The notes under the pieces are model-generated. The model saw nothing but the letters and a program-made list of their open reading frames with translations, did no database searches and was not told the DNA's origin. From UBA4416 sp048498515 (GTDB lineage Bacteria; Bacteroidota; Bacteroidia; B-17B0; Aurantibacillaceae), in assembly GCA_048498515.1 (NCBI GenBank), contig JBEHXV010000015.1:62001-126000 (forward strand): DNA of 64,000 bases. Reading direction: 5' to 3'. The translations under genes were made by a program, and so were the position numbers. Positions within the stretch are counted from its first letter, which is position 1, and each line of letters starts with the position of its first letter. Below are positions 1 to 7,271 of the stretch, in pieces.

Positions 1-90
1 TGTATTGTAAGCCAGTTCTTTTTCGGAGGTCATGGTGCTTTTTAAAATAGTACCCGCCCCACCGTGAATTGCGATCGCGTATTTGCTCAT
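1..90 (-). CDS. Isoaspartyl peptidase / L-asparaginase, N-terminal 30 residues (partial)
   Basis: The reverse strand from 90 opens with ATG and reads MSKYAIAIHGGAGTILKSTM and on without a stop to the window edge. The AIHGGAGTI stretch is the typical N-terminal strand of type 2 asparaginases (Ntn-hydrolase, IaaA family), which remove beta-aspartyl residues from peptides and hydrolyse asparagine. The catalytic threonine and autocleavage site would lie outside the window, so activity cannot be judged. The next gene upstream on the same strand (PLD lipoprotein, ending at 136) leaves 45 nt between the two, so they may be cotranscribed. The family call rests on the short motif only. Confidence 0.75.
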   Translation of the reverse strand, partial: MSKYAIAIHGGAGTILKSTMTSEKELAYNT

Positions 91-135
91 GTGTTTATGC
101 TTTAGTGTTTACAATCAAAAAATTAGCCAGCAGCT

Positions 136-1668
136 TTACAATATTTCTTTGGGTACCAGCTTTCGCAAAGTTGTTCCAACCCGTTTTTTCTTTCCGGCTT
201 CCTCGTCGGGATTATAATTCAATGTTGTTTCCCAGGCATTCTCAGGCTTGTAATCTTCTTCCATATGCTTTAAAACGCCCGCCGCAATTTTTGTGGAATG
301 TACTACTGCAAAACATTCGGTATTAAAATTAGCGCTTCGTGGGTCAAGATTAAAGGTTCCTATCACCGTTTTATTCCCATCCACCACCATTGATTTGGCA
401 TGCAAGCCAAAAATGGGTGCATAATTCAATTTCTTTTGCAAAGCGCCGGTCATGATCTTAAAACGGTCGGCCGCGTCGGGTTTAAATTCAAAGATGCGCA
501 CTCCCGCTTCCAATAGTTTTTGACGGCATTTCTGATAGCCTGCAAAGGCTTCCAGGTTGTCGGTGGAAGAAAGGCTGTTGGTAAGGATCCGTACTTTTAC
601 ACCACGTTTCACCGCGTCGCGGAACAAGCCTTCACCCAACTCTGTGGTAATTAAATAAGGCGATTGAATATCAATAGAGGTTTTAGCATTTTTGATGAGG
701 TTAATGAGTGCGAAGGTGGTGACACCGCCTCCCGCTTTTCCTTTAAGCCTGTCGTATTTGCCGGGGATATCAGATACAAATTCTACCGTATCGAGCCAAA
801 CCATTTCGCCCGAGCTTTGTATGGCTTTAAACGCCGCCGGAAGGTTCCTGATCTTTTCCCTGACCTGTGGCCAGAAATTTTCAGGATTGCAGGCATACTG
901 GTGCAAGCGTTCAAATTTATCTTTGGCTTTAAAATCATTTCCGGGTTCTTCCACCAAATTGCTTACCGGCATGCTCAGGCTATCGCTCCAGAAATCTTCG
1001 AACGAATGTTCAATGCTTTTTGAGGCCTTTCCAAGCAACAACACATCCCGGTCGCGGAAATTATACTCGTGGTCATAATCAAAATATTCGTCGGCTATGT
1101 TGCGACCACCGGTAATGGAAACCCGGCCATCGACCGTGAATGTTTTGTTATGCATACGCTGGTTGGCACCAATAAAATCCTTATTGAATTTTGTGAGTTT
1201 TTGAAAAATGTTCTTTCCTAAATTTATGCCGGGATTATAAATTTTAATCTCAATGTTCTCATGCGAGTCCATGGTCAAAATTTCATGCGCCCCTGCTTCC
1301 ACCATAATATCATCTACCAGGATCCTTACTTTTACACCCCTGTCGGCGGCACGCACCAGGTAGTCGCAGGCTATGAGGCCAACATTATCGGTAGAGAAAA
1401 TAAAGTACTGTATATCGATCGTTTTTTCGGCATATTCGCTGAGCCAGGCCCTTGTTACCATGGAGCCGTCGCCGTCCTCCAACACATACACACCCGTTTT
1501 ATCATTCATGAGGTCAGCAACCGGTTCCAGTTCCTTCGACAAGGTGGTAGAACTATCGCGGTGGATGCTGGCACAAAAATCCTGCTTTTGTTCGGGGATC
1601 TCGTTCTTTTCGGAAGAACAGGACATGAGGAATAGGGTAATGAAAAAAACAGGTAATGGTAATTTCAT
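136..1668 (-). CDS. Phospholipase D family lipoprotein, ClsC (cardiolipin synthase C)-like
   Basis: A 510-residue protein with a lipoprotein signal peptide (hydrophobic residues 3-14, lipobox ending LMSC, Cys17), so it is probably anchored in a membrane facing the periplasm. Two HKD motifs define the phospholipase D superfamily: HNKTFTVD at 173-180, followed by GGRNIADEYFD, and HAKSMVVD near 423, followed by GTFNLDPRS. The DEYFD motif and the length are close to E. coli ClsC/YmdC, which makes cardiolipin from phosphatidylglycerol and phosphatidylethanolamine. The inferred role is therefore phospholipid transphosphatidylation, though phosphodiesterase activity on another substrate is possible. 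It starts at ATG 1668; the upstream 330 bp hold a dispersed repeat. There is no YmdB-like macrodomain partner nearby. Confidence 0.85.
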   Translation of the reverse strand: MKLPLPVFFITLFLMSCSSEKNEIPEQKQDFCASIHRDSSTTLSKELEPVADLMNDKTGVYVLEDGDGSMVTRAWLSEYAEKTIDIQYFIFSTDNVGLIACDYLVRAADRGVKVRILVDDIMVEAGAHEILTMDSHENIEIKIYNPGINLGKNIFQKLTKFNKDFIGANQRMHNKTFTVDGRVSITGGRNIADEYFDYDHEYNFRDRDVLLLGKASKSIEHSFEDFWSDSLSMPVSNLVEEPGNDFKAKDKFERLHQYACNPENFWPQVREKIRNLPAAFKAIQSSGEMVWLDTVEFVSDIPGKYDRLKGKAGGGVTTFALINLIKNAKTSIDIQSPYLITTELGEGLFRDAVKRGVKVRILTNSLSSTDNLEAFAGYQKCRQKLLEAGVRIFEFKPDAADRFKIMTGALQKKLNYAPIFGLHAKSMVVDGNKTVIGTFNLDPRSANFNTECFAVVHSTKIAAGVLKHMEEDYKPENAWETTLNYNPDEEAGKKKRVGTTLRKLVPKEIL

Positions 1669-1707
1669 ATTTTAAAATATTACTGCAAGTTATGAATATT
1701 ATCTCAC

Positions 1708-1881
1708 TTACTTTTTTCCTTGACGAAAAAAGTAACAAAAAAGTCAAGTCAAAACGATCCCTGCCCGCTCTTGCAATTTTTAAGTTTCGCAAACTGAAAA
1801 ACACTAAAGGTTTTTCAGGCTCAACTAAAAAAATTACAATTCACAGCTCGCCGGCTCCGCGTTTTGACAGGCCTGCGCACT
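1708..1881. repeat. 174-bp nested-hairpin dispersed element, copy 1
   Basis: Most of the gene-free stretch 1669-1997 is this element; the rest is AT-rich with no gene visible. It has a near copy in the same orientation at 63078-63250. Three inverted-repeat pairs are visible: TACTTTTTTC/GAAAAAAGTA (1709-1718 with 1725-1734), GTCAAAACG/CGTTTTGAC (1748-1756 with 1860-1868) and, nested inside, CTGAAAAAC/GTTTTTCAG (1794-1802 with 1810-1818). The arms are identical in the two copies, while differences fall in loops and flanks. It could be a non-autonomous mobile element or a structured RNA. Confidence 0.85.
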
Positions 1882-1997
1882 CCATTAAAAAAATTTTACT
1901 CTTAAAAATTGAGCGATAACGTAGCGCTTAATTTAGACTGTTTCCAGTTAATTATACACTTCAGATTCCATATCTTTATGCTATACTACTTACAACC

Positions 1998-2846
1998 ATG
2001 CAAACAACCAACTGGCCAATCGCGCTGAAACCTTTATTAGCTAAATACAAAGGGAAAAGACATCCTTTGGAATACAAGAATAATTACCAGCTGCTGGTGA
2101 TGGTGGTTTTATCGGCGCAGGATTCCGACAAGCACATCAACTCACTGGCCCCTGCTTTGTTTAAAGCGTTCCCCAACATGAAAGCGCTGGCCAAAGCGGA
2201 TGCGGAAGCTTTGTACCCTTTTATTGGCAAGGTGCGCAATTTTGGAAATAAAACCAATTGGTTATTGAAGATCGCGGATGCCATTAAAGAGGACAAGAAC
2301 ATTCCTTTAAACCTTGACGCCTTGACGCAACTGCCAGGCATTGGCCGCAAATCGGCCAATGTTATTTTGCGTGAGGCAGGCGCCAAAGCTGAGGGCGTGA
2401 TCGTTGACCTGCATGTGCTGAGGGTAGCGCCGCGCCTGGGGATTGCCACAGGTACCGATCCTAAAAAAATAGAAGCGCAGATCATGGAAGTGATGCCTCA
2501 AACTACCTGGGGAGAAGTAGGCATGGCCATGTCGTTTTTGGGCCGCGAAACCTGTCGCCCTAGCGACCCTAAGCATCACGAATGTGTGGTCAATAAAAGC
2601 TGTGAGTACTGCCAGGCTATGCAGAAGGTGCCTTCGAGTCGCGACAAGTCGCAATCAGGCACCAAAAAAGCAGTAAAGAAAAAAGGCACGGCGAAGAAAT
2701 CAGTAGTAAAAAAAGCACCAGTAAAGAAAGTAGCTTCGGGTAGCGACAAGTCGCGATCAGCCACCAAAGTTACCGCAAAAAAAGCGGCGCCGGCTAAAGC
2801 TGTTAAAAAGAAAGTGGCTGTAAAGAGATCAAAAAAAAGTAGATAA
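1998..2846 (+). CDS. nth: Endonuclease III-like DNA glycosylase/AP lyase with lysine-rich tail
   Basis: A 282-residue base-excision repair enzyme of the HhH-GPD superfamily. The helix-hairpin-helix LPGIGRKSANV carries Lys118, matching the catalytic Lys of Nth, and VDLHV carries Asp137, matching its catalytic Asp. The Fe-S loop reads Cys186, Cys196, Cys202 in the register of E. coli Nth, but the second ligand position is His193 (PKHHEC); an extra Cys205 follows. Residues from about 213 on form a tail rich in Lys, Ala and Pro (KKAPVKKV, KKAAPAKAVKKK), like histone H1 or bacterial DNA-binding tails, not found in E. coli Nth. Two DNA palindromes lie in frame in this tail. The fold call is strong; substrate range is unknown. 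Confidence 0.88.
   Translation: MQTTNWPIALKPLLAKYKGKRHPLEYKNNYQLLVMVVLSAQDSDKHINSLAPALFKAFPNMKALAKADAEALYPFIGKVRNFGNKTNWLLKIADAIKEDKNIPLNLDALTQLPGIGRKSANVILREAGAKAEGVIVDLHVLRVAPRLGIATGTDPKKIEAQIMEVMPQTTWGEVGMAMSFLGRETCRPSDPKHHECVVNKSCEYCQAMQKVPSSRDKSQSGTKKAVKKKGTAKKSVVKKAPVKKVASGSDKSRSATKVTAKKAAPAKAVKKKVAVKRSKKSR
2632..2663. repeat. Palindromic repeat inside the nth coding tail, copy 1
   Basis: A 32-bp unit with the core GCGACAAGTCGC, an inverted repeat with a 2-nt loop. A near copy occurs 102 bp (34 codons) downstream in the same frame, encoding (S)xDKSxS in both. The same CGACAAGTCG core forms the centre of the long palindrome at 63003-63040. Confidence 0.7.
2734..2765. repeat. Palindromic repeat inside the nth coding tail, copy 2
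   Basis: Second copy of the unit at 2632-2663, differing at only a few positions, again with AGCGACAAGTCGCGATC at its centre. It is in frame and encodes GSDKSRSAT. Confidence 0.7.
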
Positions 2847-2912
2847 AAAACGCCTTACCCTGCTGGCATAAAAATAGCATCTACATACATAGACGCTTGA
2901 CAACACCCTAAA

Positions 2913-4178
2913 ATGCGTTTTTATATGAAAAGATATTTTACAAACTGCCTTTGGTTTATTTTACTTGTTTCAGGGCATTGCCTGGTTTCTCAAAATAGTT
3001 TGCAGCCAAGGCTCACGGCTTTAGGTTTAAAAGTAATGCCGGTAAATAACAGTAATTTTAAAGAGTATTACGAGATTAGCGTCCCACAAACCTGTGACCA
3101 TGCAAAGCCCGGGAAATTATTTAACCAACGGATCTACCTCGGCATTAACAACCTGAAAGCTCCTGTAGTGATGGAAACCGATGGCTATGCCATTGATTAT
3201 GCCTCCAAACCAAATTACACCAATGAGCTGGCCACAGGACTTAATGCTAATTTACTTGTTGCCGAACACCGTTTTTGTGGAAGATCGTTACCCGACACCG
3301 CAAACCTGGCAGACCTTACCTTACAACAGGCAGCGGGTGATTATCACCACATCAAAGAACTATTGGACACTCTCCTTACCGGCAAATGGATCTCGACGGG
3401 CATCAGCAAAGGCGGACAAGCGGCCCTGGCCTATAAACTATATTACCCAAAAGATGTTGCGGCAACAGTGGTATATGGCGCCGCCATAAAAAACAAACAA
3501 AGCATTTACACCGATGCCGTGCTGGCTAACCTATCGAAAAGCGCCTGCGGTAAAAAAATAAACGATCTGCAGAATTACCTGTTTAAGAACAAAAAAGAGC
3601 TGATCCCTGTATTCTCGGCCTATGCCAGGGAAAAGGGCTATAATTTTCAATTACTGGATGATGAGAAAGTGTTTGATTACCTGTTGCTGGAATTACCTTA
3701 TTCGTTTTGGCAAAGTGGCAGTGCCTGCAGCGAAATTCCGGCAACGAAAAATGCTCCCGAACTGGTGAACTATGTAACCACCATTGTTTCGCCCCGCTAT
3801 TTCTCTTTGAATAATAAATCGGTTCTTGAACCTTCCTTTTACATGTTCTATCATGAATTAGGTTATTATGAATATAACACCGCACCTTTTAAAGCTTACC
3901 TGAAAGACCAGGCCTACTCTAACCAGTATTTTGCACCTTTATCGGTGAACATCCAATTCGACGACAGTTATCAGAAAGCCATGCAGGAGTTTATGCAAAG
4001 CCCCGATGCCGAAACTGTTTACTTTATTTACGGACAAAACGATCCCTGGGCTTTGCAAAGCATTGTCAAGAAAAACACCTACACTGTGAAGAACGGCAGC
4101 CACAAAAGCCGCATTAAGGACTTGCCGGCAGAGCAACAAACTACGCTTTACGCTAAGTTAAAAGGAATAGCAGGCTAA
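2913..4178 (+). CDS. Secreted serine peptidase, family S37 (prolyl aminopeptidase type)
   Basis: 421 residues with an N-terminal signal peptide (hydrophobic 12-26, cleavage near VSQ-NS). The nucleophile elbow GISKGGQ places Ser165, preceded by VAEHRFCGRS, both typical of the S37/PS-10 family of Streptomyces tripeptidyl aminopeptidases. Asp377 in GQNDPW and His397 in NGSHKSR complete a plausible catalytic triad. The product is inferred to be exported and to cleave short peptides from peptide N-termini. ATG 2913 is used; an in-frame ATG at 2925 is an equally good start for the signal peptide. It is a single gene, 66 nt after nth, followed by a weak TAAGG/CCTTA stem with a T run at 4176-4195. 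Confidence 0.8.
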   Translation: MRFYMKRYFTNCLWFILLVSGHCLVSQNSLQPRLTALGLKVMPVNNSNFKEYYEISVPQTCDHAKPGKLFNQRIYLGINNLKAPVVMETDGYAIDYASKPNYTNELATGLNANLLVAEHRFCGRSLPDTANLADLTLQQAAGDYHHIKELLDTLLTGKWISTGISKGGQAALAYKLYYPKDVAATVVYGAAIKNKQSIYTDAVLANLSKSACGKKINDLQNYLFKNKKELIPVFSAYAREKGYNFQLLDDEKVFDYLLLELPYSFWQSGSACSEIPATKNAPELVNYVTTIVSPRYFSLNNKSVLEPSFYMFYHELGYYEYNTAPFKAYLKDQAYSNQYFAPLSVNIQFDDSYQKAMQEFMQSPDAETVYFIYGQNDPWALQSIVKKNTYTVKNGSHKSRIKDLPAEQQTTLYAKLKGIAG

Positions 4179-4243
4179 GGAAAACCTTATTTTATACGTA
4201 CACGGTTGGCTATCAACCCATTCGCTTTCATCTGTAAAATATA

Positions 4244-4274
4244 TTTGCGGGTAAGGAAATTAAACTTATCTTTG
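4244..4274 (+). promoter_or_regulatory. Promoter of the initiator tRNA gene (Bacteroidota consensus)
   Basis: TTTG at 4244-4247, a 19-nt spacer and TATCTTTG at 4267-4274 match the Bacteroidota -33/-7 consensus (TTTG, TAnnTTTG). It lies about 60 nt upstream of the tRNA on the same strand. Confidence 0.75.
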
Positions 4275-4335
4275 CACCCGAAAATAACGTTTGTTATTTT
4301 CTAGCCTAAAAACGAAATATAAGTATCAATCATAT

Positions 4336-4407
<72 letters not shown>

Positions 4408-4414
4408 CTAAGAG

Positions 4415-4446
4415 AAACCCCATCAGTTCACTGGTGGGGTTTTTAT
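4415..4446 (+). terminator. Terminator downstream of tRNA-fMet
   Basis: Stem AAACCCCATCAG / CTGGTGGGGTTT with loop TTCA (one G-U pair) followed by a T run. It ends the tRNA transcript before the convergent gene at 4526. Confidence 0.85.
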
Positions 4447-4525
4447 TTTATAGTAAGCCAGAAACATTGAGAACGCTTAATGAGACCAATTCTGGCAATT
4501 GTTCACAAGTTACCTGGCAATTTCG

Positions 4526-6103
4526 TTAATGAATATTAAAGCTAAATCCAATTTCAGCGAAATGATGCCATCTTTTAGAAATGTTCATTTCCCGGCCACT
4601 GGGAGATAATATGCCAATACCAGCCAGATAGGTTTCAGGGCTATACGATTTCCAATTATAAAATAGTGTTGCAAATCTGGTTGTATAAGACAGAGTAATA
4701 TTTAAAAGAGCGGTAAGCCTTCGAACCTGATCTGGTTTCAAATAGTACCTGCTCTTTGGTGTTAATTCATCATTTTTATCTTCTGAAGATTTAATGATGC
4801 CATACCCTTCCAGCATCGAATTATGAAATACATAAGTTGCACCGAATGCTATTTTATAATACAAATGATCTAAAAAACCATTATCACCTTGTTTAGTTCT
4901 GTGATTTATAAAATTACTATTTGTTTGTGAAAACTTTTTATTTTCAATCTGAAGGCCCAAGCCTCCCGTGGTCATGTATGTCCCTATTTTTTCTTCTAAA
5001 AAAACAGACGTATTAAGGTTAAAAAAATTATCAGTCCTTTTTGCTATTAAGTACCATTGATATTCCTGTTTTGCTTCTACAGAAAAACCTATCCGTCCTC
5101 CATTGGCAATTTGGGCTCCCCACCCTTTCGGGCGTGGACTGTAAGAAACATCTTGATGTAAGGCTTTCTGAAAATTTTCGCCGGTTTTACCTCCAATGCG
5201 GCCAAACTTCAAGGTTGTTTCCCATCTGAACTTTTCATATTTTGATAAACATTTTTTACTCCAGCCAAAATATTGAAATGATGCATGTGGCCTGTCATAA
5301 GGATTAAAGCTGGTATCGTTTTCAAAAATTGTTTTATTTCTGAAATAAGGGGTATATACGTCAAAGCCATATAAAAGTGTTTGGTAAGATTTTATAGGCC
5401 TTTTTCTAAGAAAATTCAAATAATCCGTTCCAACCTCCAAAAGAAAGGAACCTGTGTAATCCCTATCATCGTTTCGTTGAAACAGAGCAAGATTATCGGG
5501 CACATAGTAATCATTTGAATAAAATTCAGAGATAAGCCCAGCCAAAGTAAAAAGATCGTTCCCACTACGGATACTAATAAATTTTAAGGCTTTTTTTCTT
5601 TTTAGCTCGTATGAATAATATGGCAAGGTATATTTCATTTGCAGGCTGAGCTCGTACGAAACAGCATTCAGTATTTTTTCTTTGAACTGCCGGTATGGAT
5701 TATCGTTTTTATACACTTCGTTCATGTCTTCCTTTATAGACCGTTCCAGTAAAACCAAAACATATGGCTCCTTTATGGAAGTTATCAGGTCACGCGTATC
5801 AGTTGAAATGTCTTTTTCATTCAGTGTTTTTTCTTCCATCTCATAAACAATCTTTCTCAGATCACCTGCTGCAGAGTTTACATTTTTATATACTTCGTTA
5901 ATTACATCTGTAGCTGAATCTTTAAGAACTCCGGCATTTTTTAAGGCAATAATGTTACTATTTAGTTTATTCGTGTCAATAATTGTGGCATTTGTAAGGG
6001 CCATATGCTCCCTGACGAATTTCTGTTTTATCACCTGTACTGTTTGGCTTTTAATACATATGGAAATAAAAAAAAGAATTAAAAAGGGATAAAATTTATT
6101 CAT
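4526..6103 (-). CDS. Hypothetical secreted protein, probable outer-membrane beta-barrel
   Basis: 525 residues when started at ATG 6103, which gives a clean signal peptide (MNKFYPFLILFFISICIKSQ). An earlier in-frame start at 6160 would overlap the upstream gene and push the hydrophobic stretch inside. No family is recognised. The N-terminal third is helical and charged; the second half (from about residue 230) has alternating hydrophobic and polar stretches with many Tyr, Phe and Gly (for example GGLGLQIENKKF, FGATYVFHNSMLEGYG) and ends in GFSFNIH, as outer-membrane barrels do. The gene is more AT-rich than its neighbours. It begins 45 nt after the stop of the ChbG-like gene on the same strand. 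Confidence 0.6.
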   Translation of the reverse strand: MNKFYPFLILFFISICIKSQTVQVIKQKFVREHMALTNATIIDTNKLNSNIIALKNAGVLKDSATDVINEVYKNVNSAAGDLRKIVYEMEEKTLNEKDISTDTRDLITSIKEPYVLVLLERSIKEDMNEVYKNDNPYRQFKEKILNAVSYELSLQMKYTLPYYSYELKRKKALKFISIRSGNDLFTLAGLISEFYSNDYYVPDNLALFQRNDDRDYTGSFLLEVGTDYLNFLRKRPIKSYQTLLYGFDVYTPYFRNKTIFENDTSFNPYDRPHASFQYFGWSKKCLSKYEKFRWETTLKFGRIGGKTGENFQKALHQDVSYSPRPKGWGAQIANGGRIGFSVEAKQEYQWYLIAKRTDNFFNLNTSVFLEEKIGTYMTTGGLGLQIENKKFSQTNSNFINHRTKQGDNGFLDHLYYKIAFGATYVFHNSMLEGYGIIKSSEDKNDELTPKSRYYLKPDQVRRLTALLNITLSYTTRFATLFYNWKSYSPETYLAGIGILSPSGREMNISKRWHHFAEIGFSFNIH

Positions 6104-6147
6104 GATTTGCATTTTAAATGTTATATGTAGATGTAGCCCAACAAATG

Positions 6148-7149
6148 CTATAAATGCCAATCGGGATATTTTTTATCATCGGCTACCAGCTCTCTGAAAC
6201 TCGCCTTTTGAAGAGGAGCCAATGGCAAGGTGTAATTCATGAGCAGGTCGAGTTCTTTTTCGCGTCCCGAAAAATAACCGGCATCAATTCCCCAAGGTTC
6301 TTCGAGTTTAAATGCTTCACTGGGTCCCAGTCCTTTATTTTCCCTATACTCGGGATCTCCGAGATGAAACATGAACTCGGCGCTGAACACGCCCAAATTG
6401 AAACTCTCGAACAGCGCTTTAATATTGGCAGGATACGCCTGTCCATATATTTCATCAACGAGACAGGTAGGATACGTTATACCAAATTCATCGGCAAGCC
6501 TCAATCGGTCATCCTCATCGTTGGCATCCAGGGCCTGATCGAGCAACCTTAATCTCAGGCCTTGCCTTATCATAGGATTGTAAGGCCAACGGTCCCAATT
6601 ACGGAAAGGCAAGCCCGCTTTTCGCCAAATGCGGGGCGAACGCAGAGGAATGTTATTTTTTTGCGCCACCGCGGCATAGGGTCTGAACAAGCGAGTGCTC
6701 ATATAGACAATGCCGTGATGATTGGAAATGGAATCGATCTGGATATCTGCACCAAGGCAGGCCTGCAAGCGCTCTATCTGCGACTGAAGCTCTTCTTCCA
6801 ACTCTTGTTCCTGTACCTTCCAAAAATGATAATTGTAGGCGTTCATCATATAGTGCCGGTCCTCATACTTATCGTATTCGGTAAGCGAATTCCCGTTTTC
6901 GAAAGTGGATGCCATATTCGACCTGCCAGCGGTAAGGCTGAAATGCAAACCGATGGAAAAATTAAAATCTTTTTTAAGTTCCACCAGGCGTGTTATGCGC
7001 TGCGCAAGATCGTCTTCCTTTCCAAAAGGTACTGCAAAGCAGGCTACCGAATTAATCTTGCCGGCTTTAATAGCCTTAATAATTCCATTATCAATAAAGT
7101 CACAGGCACCGTAATCGTCGGCTGTGAGAATGTATTTACTTTGTCGCAT
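6148..7149 (-). CDS. ChbG/HpnK (YdjC-like) carbohydrate deacetylase
   Basis: 333 residues. The N-terminal LTADDYG (Asp11/Asp12), GLHFSLT (His69) and SNHHG (His144/His145) are the metal-binding and catalytic motifs of the YdjC-like/ChbG deacetylase family, which removes acetyl groups from N-acetylated sugars (chitooligosaccharides in E. coli ChbG, hopanoid sugars in HpnK). Length is somewhat longer than ChbG (about 250), with extra sequence around residues 160-200. No sugar-transport genes are near, so the substrate is unknown. It is a cytoplasmic protein by sequence. The gene downstream on this strand is the unknown barrel-like protein. Confidence 0.8.
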   Translation of the reverse strand: MRQSKYILTADDYGACDFIDNGIIKAIKAGKINSVACFAVPFGKEDDLAQRITRLVELKKDFNFSIGLHFSLTAGRSNMASTFENGNSLTEYDKYEDRHYMMNAYNYHFWKVQEQELEEELQSQIERLQACLGADIQIDSISNHHGIVYMSTRLFRPYAAVAQKNNIPLRSPRIWRKAGLPFRNWDRWPYNPMIRQGLRLRLLDQALDANDEDDRLRLADEFGITYPTCLVDEIYGQAYPANIKALFESFNLGVFSAEFMFHLGDPEYRENKGLGPSEAFKLEEPWGIDAGYFSGREKELDLLMNYTLPLAPLQKASFRELVADDKKYPDWHL

Positions 7150-7225
7150 CGGCTTGTTTATTAAAATAGTTTAATATGCTAAAGCATTGTTTTACACTGA
7201 TGCTAAAATATAAAAACAAAAAAAC

Positions 7226-7251
7226 AAAAGAAGGGCGGTAAACCGCCCTTT
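7226..7251 (-). terminator. Hairpin terminator, one of a pair of identical 26-bp direct repeats
   Basis: AAGGGCGGT/ACCGCCCTT with a 2-nt loop; on the minus strand it is followed by CTTTTGTTTTTTTG, a good terminator for the gene ending at 7272. The same 26 bp recur at 9037-9062, on the other side of that gene. Confidence 0.85.
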
Positions 7252-7271
7252 TTGAAATATTTTAGTCGTGT

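Noticed and set aside
1656..1919. Plus-strand reading frame over the nested-hairpin element
   Set aside because: It lies in a dispersed repeat; the Lys-rich translation has no protein-like features.
2553..2568. GTCGC-CCTA-GCGAC inverted repeat in the Fe-S region of nth
   Set aside because: It fits the palindrome theme, but the number of residues there equals that of E. coli Nth, so there is no sign of insertion.
4408..4410. Encoded CCA end of the tRNA
   Set aside because: The genome reads CTA after the discriminator A, so CCA is not encoded.
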